From Pseudo-nitzschia pungens (lineage: Eukaryota > Bacillariophyta > Bacillariophyceae > Bacillariales > Bacillariaceae), in contig CM074759.1 of the NCBI GenBank assembly GCA_037355855.1, positions 3,844,001-3,908,000 on the forward strand: 64,000 bases of DNA. The letters are read 5' to 3'. The position numbers were made by a program, and so were the translations under genes. Below the pieces are notes generated by a model. It was not told where the DNA came from. It was given only the letters and a program-made list of their open reading frames with translations, and did not search any database. Positions 11,397 to 19,982 of the stretch are shown in pieces; position 1 is the stretch's first letter; each line of letters starts with the position of its first letter.

Positions 11397-14300
11397 TCAA
11401 CCCTGAGGTCCAGTAAGCCAGGCTCTGAGAAGAGCAGCCTCTTGTTGGTATGGCTGCACTGGTGGGACAGGCGCTGCATACTGCTTCCTTGCAAGGTGGA
11501 TGGTTGCAAGCCACTGCCGCTTGGCAGTCAGGGTGTAGCCTTGTAGGACTTGGAAAGGGGTTTGTAAAAGGGAGTGTGACTGGGGGAGTGCACCAGCTGC
11601 ACCAATTGCCAATTCTGAGGTGATGGAAGCATCAAGAGATTGGTGTTGTTCAGCATCAAGGGTACCCCCAGGACCATGGAGTCGTTCATTCCTATAGGTC
11701 CAAAGATCCCAGGAGGTAAGAAAGAACTGATGGATGATAGCTGTAGCCCAACGTTTGGGAGAGCGCTTGCTTCCAATGTGGGAGTAGTAGTCAGCCTGGA
11801 TTTGATACCAGCGAGGAGACCACCTACCCAGAAGCCAGTTGTGCCAACCAATAGTCCTCTGTGCTCTGACAGCAGAAGCAATTGCAAAGGAGTAGGATGA
11901 TGGATAAATGTTCTGGCCCTTCCGAACTCTGGTGAGGAGATCCACAATGGCAGCCACCAATGATGGATCAGTTTGTTCAACTTCAAGCCTCTTCTGCAGT
12001 GGTCCCTTGAAAGTGGACACACTGTGCTGTACTGCCCCAGTGTCCTTGCAGGAGAGCACATGAGAAACCTTCTCATTGTCTACATCACACAATGGGCACC
12101 TGGAGTGATCCTGATACTGGTAGTGAAGTAGTTGGTTGCCAACACCAATACTGCCAGAAGCAAATTTGACAAACCACCTTTGCATGCCAGGAGGTAAACG
12201 CTTGAAGGCAGACAGATGGGCACACCAATGGATGGAACTCAAAACAGGTTGTGGAATGGGAATATCATGGTGGGTCTGCCAATATTGAAGAAGAGGAGGA
12301 CCAGAAATGGCAACATGCAAAGCATTTTGATCAAACCTTGAGCACTTGCTTCCATTGAGAGAAAAAGCCCAGGGCTCAAACACAAGTCTGGGATAGTGAT
12401 GGGCAGAAGCTCTATGGACAGAGAGAAATGCCTTTGCCATGCTGTCAACCTGATGATTGCGAAGGGCCCACCAATCAAGAAAGATTCCAGCTTGATGGCC
12501 CTGAACCCACTGAAAGTGCACAGAGATTGGCAGGGCAGAAATCATGTTTCTGATGACATAAACATAATCAAAAGACTTTTGGGAAATAACCAATGGCCAT
12601 GATCCCTGAGCCTGTTTGAGAGCTGTGTCACCATCCAGAGCAATGGTGATAGAGCCAGAAGCAATATCAAAAAGACTCACCAGAGCAGTGCAACAGGTGA
12701 GAACCCCAAGGATGCCTGCCAGCTCACTCCTATAGGATGATTGGTCCTCAGGGGATCCACTGACAAAATTACAGCCAGTGAGGAACAATGAAGCAGACTT
12801 GGTGGAGGTATTGGGTGATAGAATGAAAGCAGAAGTTCCTCTGAGAAGGTCCGGATCAAATGAACCATCACATACAGCACTGGCAGTACCACTCTCAATA
12901 GCATCAACAAGGTGCTGACAGCCAGCCTGTGGTAGGGAATATTTGTGGAGAAGTACTCTTGGAGACGCACAGAGTGCATCAAAGGCATCTACTGGGGAGT
13001 CTGGAAGAGAATCAAATGGATTGTACACCAGAGGATCCATGTCAGGAGGCTCAGAAACAAAAGCAGAGGACCCAACAACGCGTACAACTTGTCCACAAAT
13101 AACAGGGCAGACAAGCACATCAGCACAGGCTGGTTTGTCAGAAATGAGTTCAGAAGTGACCCTGTATCTGCCCCTGCCCTGGGAGGTGCTCACAATCCAG
13201 CCAGTAGAAGTTTTGAAGAATATTCTGTTGGTGGATGGAGACAAAAACCAAGGCCAAAGAGAAGCTGTCTGGGGAGAGAGCCAATGCCCAAGGTGAAAAG
13301 AAGGAGTCAATGCCCTGGCTGCAGGGGGTGGACAAGGAGGAAGAAAACAGGTCTGAAGAGCCTTGACCCATATGCGCTGAGCTGCTGGAGGCCAAGGTGG
13401 GGGACATCTAGGCCAGTCAAGATGATCCCTCAAGTGATTGGAGGATGTCAGCTGGAAAGCCATGGGGGTAAGCCTTGTCCCATCTGGAGTACAGATATCA
13501 GCAAGGGGAATAGCCTTGAGGGACATGCGCATGTGATTCAAGAGGGACAAGTCAGCACCTCGGAAGCCAGAGTTGACAAAGGCTTGCATGAGATAACAGT
13601 CATTGGAACGTAACAGTGGTAGGTCTGGGAAGTCTTCAAACAAGCTCACAGGGTGAACAGAGAAAAACTTCCACACATGTTTGTACCAGCAGGGAGTGAC
13701 GTATGAAGCAAAGGGATGATAGGGTGTGACACCAAGATGGAGAGGAAGTCCAAGTTCAAGCCTGAGAGCTTCAGCAGTGAGCCTGAGAATCCGACCAGTT
13801 TGGGAGGACCTGACAGATTCCTGAAAGAGGGTGGCAATATGACTGAACTCTTGGAGGAGGTATGGATGGATGAAACCAAAGCCTTGATAGAGGGAAGGAC
13901 CATAGAACACATGTCTGGGAAATGTCCGTGACATCCCTGCTTTATTCAGCACAGGAACAAGAGCTGGGTGAATTATCTTAGTCCAAGTGGCCTCATCAAG
14001 TTGCGTGACAGGCATGGGGTATTCAACAGACTTCATGAAAGAATACTTGAAGGTGTAGAGGGATGCGCGCTTCTCACACTTGGAAGCCCTGAGTTGAGAG
14101 CCAAAAGACTGAGACTGTGACTTCATGTGAGCAATCTGTGCTTCCTCATTGCCATCCATGGAGATAAAAACCCCAAGGGTCTTGTCAGCATGGTCAACTT
14201 CAAACCGATCCAGGGTAGCTCGATTGCCATTTTTGTCAGCAACTGAGAAGTCACCGGGCATGTCAGCAATGGAACGATAGTCCCAGCCGGATCCATTCCA

Positions 14301-14837
14301 TTTGAAATCAATCAAATAACAGAAGGATTTGGCAGGTTCAATAGCACCACCAGTGGCAATAATCCCACCAGCCCACCGGTCAAGAGCTTCCTGAAAGTCA
14401 ACAGCTAATTCCTCACCAGATGTGGAGGAATCAGAGCCAGCACAAAACAAATCTGTGTCATCCACAAAGGCAAAACCCACAAGAGAAACCAGTTGCAGTG
14501 ACAAAGAAGTGATAAGATGGACACCATGCCCAGCCTGTTGCATCATTCGGAAGACAATTGTTGACACCAAAGCCCAAAGAGTTGGACCAATACCATTGCC
14601 TTGGCCACAACCACTGAGAGGAACAGGTTCATCACCATACACAGGACCTGACCGACCAAAACCAGTTTTGATGTGGTGCTTGGCAAGTTGCAAAGTAGAC
14701 AGAAGAACCTCACACACATGTGCAGGAACCCCAAAGCTCTGGAGAGTGAGACCTGCAATCGGATGAGAGATCCTATCATAGCAGCCCTTGGCATCATTCA
14801 TAGCAACAGCACCGGATCTGCGCTTCTGCCGCAACAC
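11397..14837 (-). CDS. LINE polyprotein, truncated: reverse transcriptase (C-terminal part) + RNase H + CCHC-like tail
   Basis: An uninterrupted 1146-codon frame. It starts without a true initiation codon because the element is 5'-truncated; the first residues correspond to the middle of the polymerase in the longer copy at 61473-63995. The polymerase motifs are NDAKGCYDR (motif A Asp), GCGQGNGIGPTLWAL (motif B) and AFVDDTDLF (motif C, FVDD). Downstream is an RNase H domain with the expected acidic order: CDGSFDPD, YRSELAG, ALDGDTA and HQVDSMAK. Near the C-terminus CPLCDVDNEKVSHVLSC is a Cys-His zinc motif seen in many LINE ORF2 proteins. The enzyme would copy its RNA into nicked DNA; this copy lacks the N-terminus and should be inactive. 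Confidence 0.88.
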   Translation of the reverse strand: MLRQKRRSGAVAMNDAKGCYDRISHPIAGLTLQSFGVPAHVCEVLLSTLQLAKHHIKTGFGRSGPVYGDEPVPLSGCGQGNGIGPTLWALVSTIVFRMMQQAGHGVHLITSLSLQLVSLVGFAFVDDTDLFCAGSDSSTSGEELAVDFQEALDRWAGGIIATGGAIEPAKSFCYLIDFKWNGSGWDYRSIADMPGDFSVADKNGNRATLDRFEVDHADKTLGVFISMDGNEEAQIAHMKSQSQSFGSQLRASKCEKRASLYTFKYSFMKSVEYPMPVTQLDEATWTKIIHPALVPVLNKAGMSRTFPRHVFYGPSLYQGFGFIHPYLLQEFSHIATLFQESVRSSQTGRILRLTAEALRLELGLPLHLGVTPYHPFASYVTPCWYKHVWKFFSVHPVSLFEDFPDLPLLRSNDCYLMQAFVNSGFRGADLSLLNHMRMSLKAIPLADICTPDGTRLTPMAFQLTSSNHLRDHLDWPRCPPPWPPAAQRIWVKALQTCFLPPCPPPAARALTPSFHLGHWLSPQTASLWPWFLSPSTNRIFFKTSTGWIVSTSQGRGRYRVTSELISDKPACADVLVCPVICGQVVRVVGSSAFVSEPPDMDPLVYNPFDSLPDSPVDAFDALCASPRVLLHKYSLPQAGCQHLVDAIESGTASAVCDGSFDPDLLRGTSAFILSPNTSTKSASLFLTGCNFVSGSPEDQSSYRSELAGILGVLTCCTALVSLFDIASGSITIALDGDTALKQAQGSWPLVISQKSFDYVYVIRNMISALPISVHFQWVQGHQAGIFLDWWALRNHQVDSMAKAFLSVHRASAHHYPRLVFEPWAFSLNGSKCSRFDQNALHVAISGPPLLQYWQTHHDIPIPQPVLSSIHWCAHLSAFKRLPPGMQRWFVKFASGSIGVGNQLLHYQYQDHSRCPLCDVDNEKVSHVLSCKDTGAVQHSVSTFKGPLQKRLEVEQTDPSLVAAIVDLLTRVRKGQNIYPSSYSFAIASAVRAQRTIGWHNWLLGRWSPRWYQIQADYYSHIGSKRSPKRWATAIIHQFFLTSWDLWTYRNERLHGPGGTLDAEQHQSLDASITSELAIGAAGALPQSHSLLQTPFQVLQGYTLTAKRQWLATIHLARKQYAAPVPPVQPYQQEAALLRAWLTGPQG

Positions 14838-14866
14838 ATCACATATGATTCACAGTCTCAATGCAA

Positions 14867-15152
14867 ATTTTTCAAGATAATTGCGAAATCTGCATTTGTG
14901 GAGAGTAGTAAAATTCAGACGCATGAAGGTGGTTAATTTGTTGACCTTATACTCTTTTTTGAATGGTGTTTTCTTCAGCAAAAGCTCCTTCAAAGCAAGA
15001 CGTCGGGGATTTGGTGGATTTTTCCTTGCCGGTGGCGTTGCTGGAGGTGGATCCTTGGTCTCTGGAGGTATGTTCTTGCTCTCGTCATCAGATAGATCAG
15101 AGACAGGAAGGCTGTCAGAGAGAGAGTATTTGAATTTGATGGGGCTAGCCAT
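14867..15152 (-). pseudogene. Mariner-1 second gene (ORF2), N-terminal segment
   Basis: Begins at an ATG at 15152 just inside the right terminal repeat and reads leftward: an acidic Ser/Asp-rich start, a PPPATPPARKNPPNPRR proline/basic stretch, then a helical basic region up to the LINE insertion at 14866, where the duplicated target creates a TGA. It is presumed to be the start of the same gene as the segments at 8604-9354 and 4717-5387. The combined coding length would be near 590 codons. Linkage across the LINE and LTR is supported by target duplications. Confidence 0.55.
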
Positions 15153-15439
15153 GTTTTCAAGGTGATTTTCTGTTCAAATTTGATCAATTGATTGATTTGT
15201 AAATTGTCGCGTCCGATACTGGATGATTGTCATGTACTTGTATTCTTCAACCGGCAGGGACTACTGTCCAAATCAATCCATTTCTGCAGCAAATCCATTT
15301 CCACTCTACTATCCAATGACATAAGATCCAACCAGCAAGAAGCAGCAGACCAACCCAAGACAGTAACAAAGAACCCTTTCGGCAGTTCTGAAGACCACTC
15401 TCGTCAAACAACAAGTGTCACCTCCTGTTGTTGTCGAAA

Positions 15440-15671
15440 AAGCATGTTCAGAAGCATGCGAAGAAGCGAAGAAGCGAAGAACAATCGTGTTCTCACAGAA
15501 ATAGATCTAATCAACTAGTTTTTTCAATCCCCCTCTAGGTGAGTCAATAGCAGCCAATGACGACAGTCGAAGGGGTTTCAGTGCTCTCTAAACTGGGAGT
15601 CAATTTTTTGGTAAGCAGGGGGTTAAGGTTCTTTTTTTTTGGTACATGTAAATTTCCACTAATCTCTGTTA
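15440..15671. repeat. Right terminal inverted repeat of mariner-1
   Basis: Inverted counterpart of 2321-2540 (see left repeat). It ends in TA at 15670-15671, at which a MITE is inserted. Confidence 0.7.
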
Positions 15672-16116
15672 CTACGGATCGCCTAACAATTGAAATAAAA
15701 GTTTTTTTACCGGACGTGTACCAAAAAAAAGAACCAATAAAGAGATCACTGAAAACCCTCAGACCCCCCTCTGAGTCTGTCAATACATGGAAATGATGAC
15801 GGTCTGAGGGTTTTCAGTGATCTCTTTATTGGTTCTTTTTTTTTGATCGCCTAACAATTGAAATACTACGGATCGCCTAACAATTGAAATAAAAGTTATT
15901 TTACCGGACGTGTAACAAAAAAAAAGAACCAATAAAGAGATCACTGAAAACCCTCAGACCCCCCTCTGAGTCTGTCAATACATGGAAATGATGACGGTCT
16001 GAGGGTTTTCAGTGATCTCTTTATTGGTTCTTTTTTTTTGTTACACGTCCGGTAAAATAACTTTTATTTCAATTGTTAGGCGATCCGTAGTATTTCAATT
16101 GTTAGGCGATCCGTAG
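15672..16116. mobile_element. Nested hairpin MITEs related to mariner-1 ends
   Basis: The first unit starts CTACGGATCGCC after TA at 15670-15671. Its right arm is broken by a second, complete unit at 15866-16090, and the outer end CCGTAG is followed by TA at 16117. The units share the CTACGGATCGCCTAAC end, similar to the mariner-1 left end. They consist almost wholly of two long arms (AATAAAGAGATCACTGAAAA, CCTCAGACC) around a loop of about 35 bp. No coding capacity. Confidence 0.8.
15866..16090. mobile_element. Complete 225-bp mariner-type MITE
   Basis: Arms of about 95 bp are near-perfect inverted repeats, beginning CTACGGATCGCCTAACAATT and flanked by TA on both sides (15864-15865, 16091-16092). 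The transcript or single strand would fold into one long hairpin. Confidence 0.88.
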
Positions 16117-16233
16117 TAAGGTTACCCTCTTGTTACGGTTCCGTAACCTTGCCGAATGAATCATTATATTTTTTTGTTCTTGATGCAAAAAAATTCTGGC
16201 AAATGAACCAATACTTGGACAGTACTCTCCATA

Positions 16234-17794
16234 ATGATTCGGACGTTGTTGCCACTCGCGGAGGAAATAAGCGCCAAGATTATATCAAAAAGGAGATGCT
16301 ATTGTTCGTCGATTCCTGACGACAACTTCTTCGATGTCACGATAGTTGGCGGGGGAGTGGTCGGTTCAAGCATGGCAAATTTGCTTGCGAAGAAACTGCC
16401 GAATTTGCGGGTTGCTCTGCTCGATTCCAAAGAAAAACCGCCATCACCGCCGCCACCGGACCGAGCGCCGAGCCCACGTTCGTATGCACTTTCTCCACGA
16501 TCGTTGACAATTCTCGGGAAATCGGTTCAATCCCGTCTTCCTATTGGCTACTATGATTCGATGCAAGTATGGCAGGATTTCTCGCCCGCCACATTAACGT
16601 TTACATCAAATGATTTGGACCCCGAACCCCAAAAAGCAATCTATCTTGGTGGGTGTTGCGAAGACGAAGCTCTTGTGTCGGAACTTTACGAGGAGATTCG
16701 GGGATCAACCAAGCTCCTTTTTAACACCAGCTTGGACTCGTTTAACATCGGAGATTCGAATAATCTTGTTACGGTTAAGACGAAAGACGAATTTGAATTG
16801 AAGACTGCCTTGTTAGTTGGTGCGGACGGAGGGAACTCGTGGGTTAGAAAGACCGCTGGAATTCCAAGAATCGGAGGGAAATACGAACAAAGTGCCCTCA
16901 CGTTCACTGTTTCTTTAGAGAAGACGTCGTCGATGAATGGACGAGCCTTTCAAAGATACCTCTCGGATGGTGGACCGTTAGCATTACTTCCCACTTACTC
17001 GCCAACTCATGCAGTGATTGTGTGGAGCACAACACCTGAAAATGTATCCATGTGGAAAAATTCTTCAAACGAGGATTTAGTGACCCACTTGAATGACTGT
17101 TTACGTGAAGGACCGCAACGCATTCCGCCTCTGATGGAAGAAATACAATCTCCCCATTTTTCAAATCAACATACTATCTTTTCGAACCTGCTGTATGGAG
17201 CAGATAGAGTCTTAGATACAATACACTATGGCCTTGCAATGGCGTCTCAGCATCCACAGCCTGAATTTCGTATTCCCCCGAAAATATCAACGATCGATTC
17301 TCCTAAATTCATGTTTCCACTTTCTTGCTACAATGCAACTACTTTTGTGAAAGGACGCGTAGCCCTGATTGGCGACTCCGCTCACACGGTTCATCCCATG
17401 GCAGGTAAGCTCGTTCATTTTTGAGTGGAGTTCTCATTCCGAATCAATTCTTCCCAGCTGATCTTCGATTCAACGTCCTCTGTTTTGCTACACACCTCTT
17501 TTCCCAGGTCAAGGTTTGAACTTAGGACTTGGAGATGTGGAGGTTCTGGTGTCATGCATCAAAAAAGCATATGATTCAGGGATGGACATCTCGTCGTTCC
17601 TTCATGAATATAACTCGATTCGTCATAAAAATATATCTGTTTCAATTGGTGGCATCCACGCTCTTCAGAGATTGTTTCATGACCAGAGTGTACCTTTACA
17701 ACATGCAAAGACCCTTGGAATTAATACCATTCAAAACTTTGGGCCGCTAAGAAGACAACTTGCAGTTGCCGCAGCTCATGGACTTTCCCTCTAG
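16234..17794 (+). CDS. COQ6: Ubiquinone biosynthesis monooxygenase COQ6 (two exons: 16234-17404, 17508-17794)
   Basis: A flavin-dependent hydroxylase of the UbiH/COQ6 family that hydroxylates the ring of the ubiquinone precursor on the matrix face of the inner mitochondrial membrane. Exon 1 ends at G|GTAAGC and exon 2 begins after TTTTCCCAG; joining gives 485 codons and restores the conserved HPMAGQGLNLGLGDVE. Other motifs: FAD-binding GGGVVGSS (residues 39-46), the DG motif GADGGNSW with D198, and the GD motif IGDSAH around G380/D381. Length fits the family (about 470 aa). Residues 1-25 are basic and lack acidic residues after E11, consistent with a mitochondrial presequence. The start is the first ATG of the frame and gives that presequence. 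The mariner-1/MITE complex ends only 117 bp upstream, so the native promoter is short or has been displaced. No damage is seen. Confidence 0.93.
17405..17507 (+). other. COQ6 intron (GT-AG, 103 bp)
   Basis: Donor GTAAGC, pyrimidine-rich acceptor CTCTTTTCCCAG. Phase 1; splitting the Gly codon before QGLNLGLGD. Removal restores the family motif exactly. Confidence 0.93.
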
Positions 17795-18265
17795 ACATCT
17801 TACTAATGGGCAGACTCTACCCCTATATGATGCCATCGGTAGAAAGTAACTGCGACAATGGTGTTGTGTGCGCGTGAGTCTCCTTCTAGTGAGTTCAAAG
17901 TCATCACAATCAATCAAAATAAACTTCGAAAAGAATAACCAAAGCAAATTTAATCAGCAAAGAACTATAGCTATTTTTGAAGTCCAAAGAGTCACATATC
18001 AATTCGGAAGGCTTCTGACCAGAAATCATATTAGATCTGTTTTGTCATGAAAAGTGTACAATTGTTCAGCATTGGACACATACCCTACTACTAGGTCTAC
18101 TGTTAACCTTACGTAAAATTATGCCTAACTACTTATTTCTACGGAAACCGGTGGGTGGCTGATAGGAATTCCGTAATAACCTTACTCGTACTCCTACTCG
18201 TACTCCTATTACTCTAGCTCGTGCCTGCGAGTAAAACTTTATTGCATCGAAAAAAGAGAGACATG
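17795..18265. other. COQ6 downstream spacer
   Basis: About 470 bp of probable host DNA up to the hAT target duplication. Short direct repeats of ACTCGTACTCCT occur near 18182-18210. No gene is seen. Confidence 0.6.
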
Positions 18266-18273
18266 GTTAGTAC

Positions 18274-18615
18274 CAGGGGTCATAATAAGAGGGGGTATGC
18301 CACGATGCGCGCTCCAGTACAAAAACTTCGTTCGAATCTGGAAAAAAAAATTACCCATGCTGGCACAAATAGCAAAACCTGTCCCCTCATTTTTTTTCAA
18401 TTTGTTTTTAACTAACAAACACTAGTTAAAATACCTTAACTTCAGATAGTAACAACTCTATCAAAAATCAATTCTAATCTATATTTCAAATACCTGCATT
18501 ATAGTTTAAACTGTTTTAAACAAGAATATCCAATAATAATGAGGTTTTGAACGAGTCTAAAGTTATCTATTACTGATACAAAATTGAAGCCTATTTTTAG
18601 TAGCGATTGGGCACG
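18274..18615. repeat. hAT left terminal inverted repeat
   Basis: Runs inverted to 35785-36082: shared blocks include GGGGGTATGCCAC, CAAAACCTGTCCCCTCATTT, ACTAACAAACACTAGTTAAA and TAGCGATTGGGCACG. Such long repeats are unusual for hAT, whose ends are commonly 10-30 bp. Confidence 0.88.
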
Positions 18616-18701
18616 TTTTGTTTTTTGAGAGCAAAACGAAATTTCGCAGTTTTTTTGTTTTGTTATTAAAGGGCAAAACGAAATTTCGCAAAACGAAAGC
18701 A

Positions 18702-18770
18702 AAGGGGGCGCAGCCCCCTAAGGGGGAGCGCAGCTCCCCCACCCCCCCAAGAATGGGGGGGAAGGGGGGG
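18702..18770. repeat. GC-rich double hairpin in hAT left arm
   Basis: GGGGGCGCAGCCCCC and GGGGGAGCGCAGCTCCCCC sit side by side, followed by C and G runs. Strong local secondary structure is predicted in otherwise AT-rich DNA. Function unknown. Confidence 0.6.
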
Positions 18771-19019
18771 TTGATGGCGCCGCAGGCGAAATTTTTTTTG
18801 GGAAATTTTTTTTACTACTAATTGCTACTAATAATAATGAAGAACAATAATAATGAAGAACTCCTCTGTTGACATCATCCTTGCTAGCACTAGCCCACCC
18901 CATCCTCTGATGGTAACTGTTCATAGCAGGAATGGGAGTGGCAGGAAAGCCATAGCTGGTCATATGCAACAGCAGCAGGCACTAGTAGTAGTAGTAGTAC
19001 TCATCCAAAATTTGTGAAC

Positions 19020-19960
19020 TTTGGTGATCAGAACCCAATTCGCTGGTGACACTGTAACTTTTCTTCCAGAGGGAGTTACAACCTGGTTCAAAGCACATTC
19101 TCCATATACAGGCATGGGAGAAGCCATTCGAGCCCTGTTTCGATTCTGGGGACCAGCAGGACAGCCGGCGCCAGCATCACAAGCGAAAGCAACAGGCACT
19201 AGTACTCCAAAATGTGCCAACCAAACCCAATTCGCTGGTGACACTGTAACTTTTCTTCCAGAGGGAGTTACAACCTGGTTCAAAGCACATTCTCCATATA
19301 CAGGCATGGGAGAAGCCATTCGAGCCCTGTTTCGATTCTGGGGACCAGCAGAGCAGCCGGCGCCAGCGTCACAAGCGAAAGCAACAGGCACTAGCACTCC
19401 AAAATGTGCCAACAAAACCCAATTCACTGGTGACACTGTAACTTTTCTTCCAGAGGGAGTTACAACCTGGTTCAAAGCACATTCTCCATATACAGGCATG
19501 GGAGAAGCCATTCGAGCCCTGTTTCGATTCTGGGGACCAGCAGGACAGCCGGCGCCAGCATCACAAGCGAAAGCAACAGGCACTAGTACTCCAAAATGTG
19601 CCAACAAAACCCAATTCGCTGGTGACACTGTAACTTTTCTTCCAGAGGGAGTTACAACCTGGTTCAAAGCACATTCTCCATATACAGGCATGGGAGAAGC
19701 CATTCGAGCCCTGTTTCGATTCTGGGGACCAGCAGGACAGCCGGCGCCAGCGTCACAAGCGAAAGCAACCAAGCACTCCAAAATGTGCCAACCAAACCCA
19801 ATTCGCTGGTGACACTGTAACTTTTCTTCCAGAGGGAGTTACAACCTGGTTCAAAGCACATTCTCCATCTACAGGCATGGGAGAAGCCATTTGAGCCCTG
19901 TTTCGATTCTGGGGACCAGCAGGACAGCCGGCGCCGGCGTCACAAGGAAACAGACATGGA
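19020..19960. repeat. 192-bp tandem repeat array (about 5 copies), left of hAT transposase
   Basis: Landmark CCCAATTCGCTGGTGACACT occurs at 19034, 19226, 19418, 19610 and 19797 (periods 192, 192, 192, 187). Because 192 is divisible by three, both strands show long open frames with a 64-residue repeat. I regard these as artefacts of the array, which ends next to the transposase stop. Confidence 0.9.
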
Positions 19961-19982
19961 AAATAACATTCTTAGTAATTGT

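Larger units (their letters stand above)
11099..14846 (-). mobile_element. 5'-truncated LINE (LINE-A) with 20-bp target duplication
   Basis: Flanked by an exact 20-bp direct repeat, GATTCACAGTCTCAATGCAA, at 11079-11098 and 14847-14866. The 3' end (left) has an ATT-repeat tail next to ACGTATTTAAATAACTTT, shared with the other LINE copies here. The 5' end is truncated within the reverse-transcriptase domain, as expected from incomplete target-primed reverse transcription. It lies inside the mariner-1 second gene. Confidence 0.93.
2321..16116. mobile_element. Mariner-like DNA transposon (mariner-1) with nested LTR, foldback, LINE and MITE insertions
   Basis: Left terminus CTACAGATCCCC at 2321 follows a TA. 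The right outer end, read inward from 16116, is CTACGGATCGCC and is followed by TA, so a TA target duplication fits. Further in, about 170 bp at 2373-2540 is repeated in inverted orientation at about 15470-15655 at clearly high identity. The element carries a DDE transposase (plus) and a second gene (minus) arranged tail to tail. Subtracting the LTR element, foldback, LINE and MITEs leaves roughly 4.5-5 kb. The exact right boundary is uncertain: it is either 15671, where a MITE begins, or 16116. Confidence 0.7.

Noticed and set aside
12945..13613. 222-codon plus-strand frame within LINE-A
   Set aside because: Antisense to the RNase H/RT region; no domain.
16119..16233. TATA box for COQ6
   Set aside because: Only AT-rich runs; no clear consensus at a useful distance.
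18702..18770. Rho-independent terminator
   Set aside because: Hairpins without a functional U-tract in a eukaryotic transposon arm; not meaningful here.
19021..19812. Long open frames on both strands (263 and 273 codons) with 64-residue repeats
   Set aside because: They follow from a 192-bp tandem unit divisible by three; no start context, no known domain, and both strands are equally open.
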